From a bacterium (GTDB taxonomy: Bacteria > Bacillota > Clostridia > Oscillospirales > Acutalibacteraceae), in NCBI GenBank assembly GCA_020625875.1, contig JAHLAX010000008.1:1-64000 (forward strand): a DNA stretch of 64,000 bases, in the 5' to 3' direction. Made by a program: the position numbers and the translations under genes. The notes under the pieces are model-generated. The model saw only the letters and a program-made list of their open reading frames with translations, was not told where the DNA came from and searched no databases. Shown in pieces: positions 43,708 to 51,147 of this stretch (position 1 is its first letter; each line of letters starts with the position of its first letter).

Positions 43708-44478
43708 CTAAATTATAATTGTCTTTCCTGTTGAAATATAGTTAAGATTCTTCATACGATTTTTCATAAAGCCGTACTGCTCAACACCCGTACAATGGCA
43801 GGTGTAATAGAGCGTGTTGAAACTGTCGAGCGTTTTTGCGTAGGAGTCGAGCCTGTCGCCAAGCTCAATATCCATAAAGTGGAAGCCGCCCACAAGCACG
43901 TCGGGGTTCAGCCAATTCTGAATATTTATAATCCCTTTATGCGAGCAGCCGCTTATCAGCACTCTTTTGCCATTTTCTTCAATCAAAAGATACTGCTCGT
44001 GGCGAAAGTCGTCGGGGACTTTCTGTCCGTTCTTAATCATAGTCAGACCGAACGAAGCGAGGTCAACAACCTTCTCTCTGTCGTTGCAATCATACAGCGT
44101 GAACCCATCGGCGATTTTTGTTACACCGTCGGTCAGAATAATCCTGCCGTTGTTTCGTAGGCTCTTGTCAATGCCGATATACCTCTCATCATGATAGCGT
44201 TCTCCGAACGCGAAACAGCTGATATAAACGGGCGCTATGTCGTTAAGTTCAAGGAACTTTTTGAGCCCGCCGCCGTGGTCATAATGGTCATGAGAGAGCA
44301 CGGCTATGTCAACCTTTTTCAGGTCAACGCTGAGCGCTTCGGCGTTTTTTGAAAACAAATCACTCTGCCCCGTGTCGAACAAAATCTTGTGCCCAAGCGC
44401 CTCAATGTATAGACTGAGCCCGTGCTCAACGGGTAAACCATATTCAGTTGTGTTTTCCGTTAAAGCTGTTATTTTCAT
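43708..44478 (-). CDS. MBL-fold metallo-hydrolase (dihydropterin-type)
   Basis: The 256-residue protein (ATG at 44478, sharing ATGA with the upstream AlkD stop) has the metallo-beta-lactamase metal motif LSHDHYDHGGG (61-71), later His in SGCSHKGIINI, and YTCHCTGVEQYG. These spacings resemble the group annotated as 7,8-dihydropterin-6-yl-methyl-4-(beta-D-ribofuranosyl)aminobenzene 5'-phosphate synthase-like hydrolases. The real substrate is unclear. It is the second gene of an operon with AlkD. Confidence 0.78.
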   Translation of the reverse strand: MKITALTENTTEYGLPVEHGLSLYIEALGHKILFDTGQSDLFSKNAEALSVDLKKVDIAVLSHDHYDHGGGLKKFLELNDIAPVYISCFAFGERYHDERYIGIDKSLRNNGRIILTDGVTKIADGFTLYDCNDREKVVDLASFGLTMIKNGQKVPDDFRHEQYLLIEENGKRVLISGCSHKGIINIQNWLNPDVLVGGFHFMDIELGDRLDSYAKTLDSFNTLYYTCHCTGVEQYGFMKNRMKNLNYISTGKTIII

Positions 44479-45161
44479 TTTACTTTTAAGCTTCTGAGGT
44501 ATTCCTTCTGCTCGGGTGTGATGCGTCTGCTTTCGATTGACTTTTGAATCGCCTTGTTGTGCGCCCATGTGTCGAGGCGCTTATTCTCTATGAACGGAAT
44601 AATGCTGTCGTACTGCTTGGCGAGCGCTGTGGCGAAGTACCACGCAATCATCATTTTGACGTAGTATTCATCTAAGCGAACATCCGCGACAAGCTCGGGA
44701 TAACGCAAATCAAAGTCGTCGTCAAGAAAAAGCGACATAAGCATCCTTATCGCGTAGCGTACAGTATAGACATGGTCGCTCAGGAGCCATTTTTCGATAT
44801 ATACAAGCAGCTCTGTCTTATGCTTTTTAAAGACGTTGGGCGACTGCTGGTCGCATACCGCCCAGTTGTCAACATACGGCAGCCAAAGCTCGACCTCGCT
44901 GATACACGTTGTGAAATCCTTTTCGCGCGCAATCACAAAGGCGTGTACCAAATATTCGTCAAAGTATTTGTGCGGCAGAGCTCTGAGGAATTCTTCCTTG
45001 TCATCTCTCTTGGCGATTTCCTTAGCAAGCGCTCTGAGCTCGGGAGTTCGCACGCCGATAAAATTATCATCCGAAACATTAGGTATCAGCTTGCTCTGAA
45101 AGGCGCGATAATCTTTGTCCTGCAATTCAAATAGTCTTTTTTCTATTTCGTCGTTTATCAT
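44475..45161 (-). CDS. AlkD-like DNA alkylation repair protein
   Basis: The 228-residue protein starts at the ATG at 45161 after GGTGATACT. It is made of HEAT-like helical repeats with the family pattern: VRTPELRALAKEIAK, HKYFDEYLVHAFVIARE, and WLPYVDNWAVCDQQ carrying the functional Trp100 and Asp104, then TVRYAIRMLMSLFLDD. AlkD enzymes remove N3- and N7-alkyl purines without flipping the base. It overlaps the MBL gene by 4 nt. Confidence 0.85.
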   Translation of the reverse strand: MINDEIEKRLFELQDKDYRAFQSKLIPNVSDDNFIGVRTPELRALAKEIAKRDDKEEFLRALPHKYFDEYLVHAFVIAREKDFTTCISEVELWLPYVDNWAVCDQQSPNVFKKHKTELLVYIEKWLLSDHVYTVRYAIRMLMSLFLDDDFDLRYPELVADVRLDEYYVKMMIAWYFATALAKQYDSIIPFIENKRLDTWAHNKAIQKSIESRRITPEQKEYLRSLKVK

Positions 45162-45230
45162 AGTATCACCAATTACTCTTAGGATGCGGACAAAGCTCGC
45201 CATTCACAAGTCAATAATCACTGAATAAGT

Positions 45231-45280
45231 CCCTCATCCGTCACGCCTGACGGCGTGCCACCTTCCCCCAAGGGAAGGCT
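45231..45280. repeat. CCTCA-type triple-palindrome repeat
   Basis: CCCTCATCCGTCACGCCTGACG is followed by CACCTTCCCCCAAGGGAAGG, two adjacent stem-loops with the same layout as 24934-24978. It is intergenic between the AlkD gene and the large secreted protein gene. Confidence 0.55.
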
Positions 45281-45283
45281 ATA

Positions 45284-48200
45284 TTATTTAACTTTCACTT
45301 TCAGCGTTACCTTTTTGCTCTTGGCTTTATAGGTTGTATTGCCCGCGGCTTTCACGGTTATGCTTACCTTATAGGTCTTTTTCTTCAAGCCCTTTTTGAC
45401 GGTGAGCTTACCTGTCTTTGTGTTTACGATTATTTTTTTGTCGCCGCTGGTTTTCTTAAAGGTAACCTTGCCTTTGGCGTTCTTAATCGTCAAAATCTTG
45501 GCTTTGGCGAAGGTCATGGTCTTTTTGGCGCTCGCAGTAACCGCCTTAGCCTTTACTGTCATCGGGTTGGCTTTTTGAACAACCGTAATTTTGACCTTTG
45601 CTGTCGCGCCGTTGTTCTTGACCGAGATAATTACAGAGCCTTTCTTTAGTCCTTTTACAGTTCCTCTGGAGCTGACTGTGGCAACCTTTTTGTTGCTTGT
45701 CGAGAACGTAACCTTGCCAGACTGGTTCTTGACAAGATACGCTATTTCAGTGGTTGCGCCGACATATATCTTAGACTTCACCGCGGAAGCCGTTATGGTA
45801 GTTTTTGCGGCGGTTGACGGCTTTGTCGGCGTTGTATCGCTTGAACTTGGGTCTGTCGGCTGGCTTTCGCTTGAAACAGGCTTGCTATCGCTTGAGCTCG
45901 GGTCTGTAGACTGGCTTTCGCTAGAAGCAGGCACGCTCTCGCTTGAACTCGGATCTGTAGACTGGCTTTCGCTCGAAACAGGTTCGCTCTCGCTAGAACT
46001 TGGATTAGTAGGTTCTTCTTTGCTCTCGCCGACATAATCAAAGAGGAAGTAATTATAACTTACGTGGTTGTCGGCAATATCCATATTGCGGTCATACCAG
46101 TTGGCGGTATCATAGAACACCTTAACTGTATGTATACCTTTGTCAAGGTTGAGTGACAGATGCGTGCTGAGCTGGTCTGTATGATCCTCATAAACCTCGG
46201 GGAACACGAGCGTACCCATATCCTTGCCGTCAACGTAGACGGAACGAATCGCGCAGCTTACGCCTGAGGTCGCGTTGCCGGGGTTATTATAAACAGCGCT
46301 GAGCAGATACTTGCCCTTCTTAGCGATATTAACGTCAATTGTAAGGTCGGCGCTGCTGTGGTGTCTGTCTATTACATATCCCGACTCAATATAACTCGAT
46401 TTTGACACCGAACCGCTCTCAGCCTCAATCCTAATCTGATTGGAGCTTATCACAATCGGCTGACTGAGCTCAGAACACAACCCGTCAGCGGAAACAGCCA
46501 TAAGACTGTAGCAGCCGTAAACACTCGAGTCAACAGTGTAGCTGTCGCCGTTTACATCTATATACTCGCTGCCTGTCCAAAGCTTATATGTGAGTCCGCT
46601 CTTGGGAGTCCAAATAAGCTTGCCGTTTGAATAATTCATAATAGGCATTTCGGGACAAACAACAAGGTTGTCCTCGGATTTGTTTATCTTATAGGTTTTC
46701 CCGCTTTTCTCCATTACGATTTCAATAGTGTGGCTGCCTGTGGAATCAGCCGAAAAAACATATGAGTCTATATCTTCAGCCGCGCCGTCAACCTTGAACG
46801 AAGCAACTTTGTCACCCTCGCCAGAGAGTTTTATTGTGAGATATGAGTTTCTGTATTTGAAGTTTGACAGCTCGAACGGTCCCTCCATCCAGCTCGGGAT
46901 ATAAGGATTAAAGGTGATGCCGTCTTCGTCATAATTCATACCGAACATAACGCGGTAATAACCCGCGAGCGTGCCCGCGATTGACCACAGCTGCTGGTCG
47001 GATTCCACACCCTCGCCTGTGCGGTAGTTTATAACTTCCTTATTTGTCAGAGATACCGCCGCGCCGCGAACATTGGAGTTGAAAATTTCCTCGGCGAGCG
47101 CCTTGTTATTGTGATTGCTCGCGGCAACCATAAGGATAGAATCCCAACCAGGCCATACGCCGAAGTTGTGATAAATCTTGTTGGCGTTTTTGAGCTTGCC
47201 TTGCTTTTGAGGACAAACTGTATCAGCGCCGTAATTGACTACGGGATAGTTTTCAAGAATGCTCCGGAGCTGAGCGTCTGTGCCTATATCAAACCAGAGC
47301 GCGAAGCCGTTGCCGAGTACGTCTGTCTTTTCGGCAAGAACACTGCCCATATACTCGGGATACTCCCAGGAGGAGTAGAGCCCCATATTATCGTTCCAGA
47401 GCCTGCCGCTGATTTTAGCCTCTAAGTCCTCAGCCATTTTAGCCCAAGCCTTCTCGGCTTCTTCGCCCTTGCCTAAAACCTTTGCCGCCTTGCTCATAAT
47501 CTCGAGCACACGGCAGTAGATAGCGTTGACGGACGTTGTTTTGCTCTCGGCAATCGCGCTCAGACCGCTGTCGTAGGTTTCGCTTGTCCAGTCGGGATAT
47601 GTCTGGTCACGCCAGTCAAGACCGCAGGTCTCGCCGCGGAAAAGTCCCGCGTCGCTGTCATAAGCCACGCCCATATCCTGCATAATAGTGTTGTTGCAGA
47701 TATTATAGAAATAGCTCAAATGCTCCTTGTTGCCGTCGGCGAGATAGGTCTCCCAGACGGAAAGCATTGTAATAATCTTATCGGTTGAAACAGGGTAAGA
47801 GCCGCCTGTGCCCGTATCCTGCTCAAACACCGAGACACCCTGACTTGTTTTTATCTTCTCACGCTCACAGTTGTAGCTGATTTCGGGGAAAACCCACGCG
47901 AGAGAATAGAGATTTGACAGCGCTGTATCGCGCGTCCAGACCTTTTGCCAGTTTGTACCTGTCTGAAAAACCTCACCGAAGTTGTCTGTGAAAATACTTT
48001 TCTTCGCTTCTTCAAGGGATAAATTATAAACTGACGCGGCGAGCTTAGAGTTAGGCGCCTTGAACACGGGTAATGACGACAAATCTTCTGTCTGCGTCCA
48101 TGTCTTTTTGGAACCTGTCATATAAGATGTTAATGATGTTGCCGAGTCGGCATAAGCGTTGTAGCCTGTGTCGATAACTTTGTCGGGCTTGAGCGTATAG

Positions 48201-48967
48201 TCATATGAGCTGTACTCAAAGCCCCACTGGGAGCTTGTAAAGTACATAGGAACTTCTGACGCGTCAACGTAACCTCTGAGGGTTTCTATATTTATAACAG
48301 TTTTTCCGTCAACAGTACTGATAAAGCGCGCAGCGCCTGTTGAGGTGTCAACACGCCAGCTTGTGTTGCCGTCATTTGTGCCTGAAACACACACAACATC
48401 GCTGCCGCTTAAAGCCGCGTAATTCTTTGTTGAGTTGTTCTGTAAATAATACGCCCCGCTGCCGTTCGGAATAATATTCCAGTACGCTGAAGCAGGATAG
48501 GAAGACTCAACGCTCTGATACGAAACCTTATTGTTTTTCTCAATAAGTACCAGATCGCTGTGTTCCATCCACTTTGATTTAAGCGCTACCTTGTTTACGC
48601 CCGCTTCAAGTGTGGAATGCGGATATGCCTGAATGGTTTTGCTGCCTTTGTCAGCTACGAAAGTAACGTCACAGTCCATATCAAGATTCAAACTCTCGTT
48701 TCCCTCCACAGGTGCCTGAAAGGTGCTCCAGTCTTGTGTCGCCGCCTTATATTCATAGCTGCCCTTTTCAAGGTGAATTGTGAGAAGGTAGTGGTTATTG
48801 TTGTCCTCGGTCATCGCGTAGTCGGCGGGAGCTTCCCAGCCGTTGAACGTGCCGCGCAGATAGACCGTTGCCGCCGCGCCGACGCTCGGCACAGCGGAAA
48901 ACGCCGCGGTTATACACAGCGCGAGAACACATAGAACACTGATGATTTTTATCGCGTATTTTTTCAT
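45284..48967 (-). CDS. Large secreted carbohydrate-active protein: starch-binding-like head, six-hairpin glycosidase, CBM35-like domain, Ser-rich repeats, Big-like and Lys-rich tail
   Basis: The ATG at 48967 has GAGGTG ahead. The 1227-residue protein has a signal peptide (to about residue 31). An AMPK/CBM48-like starch-binding module follows (TVYLRGTFNGWEAPADYAM). The alpha/alpha-barrel glycosidase region (about 320-700) has TNWQKVWTRDTALSNLYS, WRDQTYPDW and FGVWPGWDSILM. Next are a CBM35-like module (IRIEAESGS) and four Ser/Glu/Asp repeats (PSSSES-type). A Big2-like domain and a very Lys-rich C-terminal beta repeat (about 1130-1227) end the protein. Neither a sortase motif nor a dockerin is seen. 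The enzyme class is not fixed. Confidence 0.8.
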   Translation of the reverse strand: MKKYAIKIISVLCVLALCITAAFSAVPSVGAAATVYLRGTFNGWEAPADYAMTEDNNNHYLLTIHLEKGSYEYKAATQDWSTFQAPVEGNESLNLDMDCDVTFVADKGSKTIQAYPHSTLEAGVNKVALKSKWMEHSDLVLIEKNNKVSYQSVESSYPASAYWNIIPNGSGAYYLQNNSTKNYAALSGSDVVCVSGTNDGNTSWRVDTSTGAARFISTVDGKTVINIETLRGYVDASEVPMYFTSSQWGFEYSSYDYTLKPDKVIDTGYNAYADSATSLTSYMTGSKKTWTQTEDLSSLPVFKAPNSKLAASVYNLSLEEAKKSIFTDNFGEVFQTGTNWQKVWTRDTALSNLYSLAWVFPEISYNCEREKIKTSQGVSVFEQDTGTGGSYPVSTDKIITMLSVWETYLADGNKEHLSYFYNICNNTIMQDMGVAYDSDAGLFRGETCGLDWRDQTYPDWTSETYDSGLSAIAESKTTSVNAIYCRVLEIMSKAAKVLGKGEEAEKAWAKMAEDLEAKISGRLWNDNMGLYSSWEYPEYMGSVLAEKTDVLGNGFALWFDIGTDAQLRSILENYPVVNYGADTVCPQKQGKLKNANKIYHNFGVWPGWDSILMVAASNHNNKALAEEIFNSNVRGAAVSLTNKEVINYRTGEGVESDQQLWSIAGTLAGYYRVMFGMNYDEDGITFNPYIPSWMEGPFELSNFKYRNSYLTIKLSGEGDKVASFKVDGAAEDIDSYVFSADSTGSHTIEIVMEKSGKTYKINKSEDNLVVCPEMPIMNYSNGKLIWTPKSGLTYKLWTGSEYIDVNGDSYTVDSSVYGCYSLMAVSADGLCSELSQPIVISSNQIRIEAESGSVSKSSYIESGYVIDRHHSSADLTIDVNIAKKGKYLLSAVYNNPGNATSGVSCAIRSVYVDGKDMGTLVFPEVYEDHTDQLSTHLSLNLDKGIHTVKVFYDTANWYDRNMDIADNHVSYNYFLFDYVGESKEEPTNPSSSESEPVSSESQSTDPSSSESVPASSESQSTDPSSSDSKPVSSESQPTDPSSSDTTPTKPSTAAKTTITASAVKSKIYVGATTEIAYLVKNQSGKVTFSTSNKKVATVSSRGTVKGLKKGSVIISVKNNGATAKVKITVVQKANPMTVKAKAVTASAKKTMTFAKAKILTIKNAKGKVTFKKTSGDKKIIVNTKTGKLTVKKGLKKKTYKVSITVKAAGNTTYKAKSKKVTLKVKVK

Positions 48968-49038
48968 AATAAACACCTCGTTTATTCACAAAATTATCCG
49001 TTTTTATTGTAGCAAATACACAAAAGAAAAGCAAGAAA

Positions 49039-49062
49039 AAAGAGCTGTTAAAACAGCTCTTT
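49039..49062 (-). terminator. Terminator after the 49071 gene
   Basis: The stem AAAGAGCTGTT / AACAGCTCTTT has a T-run on the minus strand. It separates the ribF/49071 unit from the secreted glycosidase promoter. Confidence 0.8.
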
Positions 49063-49070
49063 TTCTCAAT

Positions 49071-49487
49071 TTACGCCTTTACTAGTCTAAACGTGAACAT
49101 CTCTATTCCGTTCTCGGTTTCGGTTATTTCTTCCCACGATGAAAGCTCCTCGCCGAAAGCTTCACCCTGTATGCCTGAATCGAAGAAGAACTTGCTGTCC
49201 TCCTCTTTCCAAGGGTGCTGTTCGGCAACCATCATATCACCTCTGAGCTCAATCTCGCCCTCCGCTACGGCGGCGTCAAGCTCCTCTTTCGGAAGATCCT
49301 CGGGGATAGCCATCAACATTCTGACCATACCGTCGTCGCCAAACTCAACTTTAGCCTGAGCCATCTGCTTTTCGTCAGCGTCAGCTTCAGGGTCGTTGAT
49401 AATCGCCTGAGCGTCCTTCCAGATCTGGTCATAGTTCTCATCAAAACCGATAACCTTGTCCACTTTCCATAAGCCTTTAATATCCAT
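49071..49487 (-). CDS. Conserved small acidic protein, lipocalin-like pattern
   Basis: The 138-residue protein is very acidic. The opening MDIKGLWKVDKVIGFDENYD and the closing ITETENGIEMFTFRLVKA suggest a small beta-barrel of lipocalin or calycin type, with a Gly-x-Trp near the start. There is no signal peptide, transmembrane segment or catalytic motif. It starts 2 nt after the ribF stop on the same strand, so the two are co-transcribed. The function is unknown and the fold guess is weak. Confidence 0.6.
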   Translation of the reverse strand: MDIKGLWKVDKVIGFDENYDQIWKDAQAIINDPEADADEKQMAQAKVEFGDDGMVRMLMAIPEDLPKEELDAAVAEGEIELRGDMMVAEQHPWKEEDSKFFFDSGIQGEAFGEELSSWEEITETENGIEMFTFRLVKA

Positions 49488-49489
49488 TT

Positions 49490-50404
49490 TTATTCTCCCT
49501 TCGATTTTAATATTCTAACGGCTGTCTCGCCGTCGTTTCTGATTGACTGTTGAAGTTCAGCTAAGCTTTTGAACTTCTTTTCGGGGCGAAGAAACTCCCT
49601 CAGCTTTACCTCCACTCTTTTGCCGTAGAGCTCGCCGCCCTTATAGAGCGGCATCCACGTTTCACAGTTTGGAATACCCTTGTCACTCACTGTGGGCTTT
49701 ACGCCTATATTGGTTACGCCGATGTATTTTTCGCCGCCGATAATCACCACCGAGGCGTATACGCCGTAGCGCGGAATCAACCTGTTGCTCTCAAAGTTCA
49801 GGTTGATTGTGGGCGTGTTCATAGCTGTGCCCAGATGTCTGCCCTCGACACTCTCGCTGGCTATGCCGAAATCATAGCCCAGCATTCTGTTGGCTTCGAT
49901 GATTTTTCCGTCCTTTAGGTATTCGCGAATCTTTGTGGATGAAACACATTGACTGCCGAGCTTTACGGGCTTTTTCGCCTCAGCCTCTATACCGTGTTCA
50001 CCGCAGAGTCGTATAAGGTCGTCGCTGGTTGCCGTGCCGTTTTTACCGAAATGATAGTTATAGCCGCAAAAAACCTTTTTTGCCCTAAATACATTTTTTA
50101 TAACTTCGCTGACAAACTCCTCGGGAGTTTTGTTTTTTACCGAATTAAAGTCGATTATGTAGAGGATTTCAACGCCGAGCTGTTCAAAGATACGAGCTTT
50201 CTCATCAAAGCCTGTCAGCTGAGATTGCTCTGTGCCTTTTTTGGGAGTAGAGCTGAATGTAAAAACCGTCGGCGCGAGCCCCTGTGATTTGCACGCGACA
50301 GCGGCTCTGATTACAGACTGATGGCCGAGATGTACGCCGTCAAAAAAGCCTAAGGCGACCGCGGTGGAGCGCGGAGCCTCGGTAAGCTCTCTGAAAATCA
50401 GCAT
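49490..50404 (-). CDS. ribF: Bifunctional riboflavin kinase/FMN adenylyltransferase
   Basis: The 304-residue protein starts at the ATG at 50404 behind AAAGGAGGATTGAC. The longer reading runs into a heptad array and is not supported. The N-terminal adenylyltransferase domain has GFFDGVHLGH and STPKKGT. The C-terminal riboflavin kinase domain has GRHLGTAMNTPTINL and GVTNIGVKPT, followed by the LREFLRPEKKF region. RibF makes FMN and FAD from riboflavin. It is the first gene of a two-gene unit. Confidence 0.94.
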   Translation of the reverse strand: MLIFRELTEAPRSTAVALGFFDGVHLGHQSVIRAAVACKSQGLAPTVFTFSSTPKKGTEQSQLTGFDEKARIFEQLGVEILYIIDFNSVKNKTPEEFVSEVIKNVFRAKKVFCGYNYHFGKNGTATSDDLIRLCGEHGIEAEAKKPVKLGSQCVSSTKIREYLKDGKIIEANRMLGYDFGIASESVEGRHLGTAMNTPTINLNFESNRLIPRYGVYASVVIIGGEKYIGVTNIGVKPTVSDKGIPNCETWMPLYKGGELYGKRVEVKLREFLRPEKKFKSLAELQQSIRNDGETAVRILKSKGE

Positions 50405-50425
50405 TGTCAATCCTCCTTTCCAAAA

Positions 50426-50485
50426 AAGTGATAAGTAATAAGTGATAAGTGGTAAGTAATCGGCGGGCTTTGCCCGCACCCGATT
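50426..50485. repeat. Heptad array plus GGGTGCGGGC palindrome upstream of ribF
   Basis: Units AGTGATA, AGTAATA, AGTGATA and AGTGGTA lead to CGGCGGGCTTTGCCCGCACCCG (50461-50482). This matches the 42046 and 13440 elements, although here it lies in front of a gene rather than after one. Confidence 0.6.
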
Positions 50486-50529
50486 TATAATCCTAACTAT
50501 ATATTACTTCCAATTCGCTAAACGCTAAT

Positions 50530-51078
50530 TTATATTTTTCCGCTTTTGAGCAGATGATAAAGCTTGAGTACTGTTACCTGAGTTTTGGCGTCGGGAATCT
50601 GGTTGTTCAGAATCATCTCGAGCGCCTTATCTATATGGATTTTTTCGACATTTAAAAACTCGTCAAAGTCGGGCTGTTGTTCACCGACCGACTTAACTCT
50701 ACACGCGTAAAGGTGAATAATCTCGTCGGTATAACCCGTGCTCGGGTAAAGCTGACCGAGCGAGATATACGAATAGCCCTCACAGCCTGTTTCTTCTTTC
50801 AGCTCGCGTTTGCCGTTTTCGAGCGGCGTTGAGCCCTTTTCGAGCTTGCCCGCGGGCAGCTCAAGCGTAATCTCTTTATAGGGATAGCGAAACTGTCTGA
50901 CGAAAAAAAGATTGTTGTCATCGTCAAGCGCGGCTATACACACGCCGCCCGAGTGCTTTACAATCTCGCGCTCGGCTGTGTTGCCGTCGGGCAATTCAAC
51001 CGTATCAAGATAATACTTTATAACGCGTCCGTCATAGACGAGTTTGCTCGTCAAAGTTTTTTCACTTAGTTTATCCAT
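50530..51078 (-). CDS. NUDIX hydrolase, ADP-ribose pyrophosphatase type
   Basis: The 182-residue protein begins MDKLSEKTLTSKLVYDGRVI. It carries VRQFRYPYKEITLELPAGKLE leading into the Nudix box (AGKLEKGSTPLENGKRELKEETG) and YPSTGYTDEIIHLY, as in ADP-ribose pyrophosphatases that recycle ADP-ribose to AMP. The Pro-rich and dimer-swap elements of the family are present. It sits between the AsnB and ribF genes in the same direction but separated from both by repeats or a hairpin. Confidence 0.87.
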   Translation of the reverse strand: MDKLSEKTLTSKLVYDGRVIKYYLDTVELPDGNTAEREIVKHSGGVCIAALDDDNNLFFVRQFRYPYKEITLELPAGKLEKGSTPLENGKRELKEETGCEGYSYISLGQLYPSTGYTDEIIHLYACRVKSVGEQQPDFDEFLNVEKIHIDKALEMILNNQIPDAKTQVTVLKLYHLLKSGKI

Positions 51079-51097
51079 AGCTTTTCCTTAAAACAAA

Positions 51098-51127
51098 CTC
51101 AGGACGGGCATAATACCCGCCCTGAGG
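51098..51127 (-). terminator. Terminator after asnB
   Basis: On the minus strand CTCAGGGCGGG / CCCGTCCTGAG is followed by TTTGTTTT, right after the AsnB stop. Confidence 0.7.
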
Positions 51128-51147
51128 CTTTTATTGTTATTCTGCTT

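Noticed and set aside
45793-46041. Repeat-rich frame inside the large secreted protein gene
   Set aside because: It is a frame-shifted reading of the Ser-rich repeat region.
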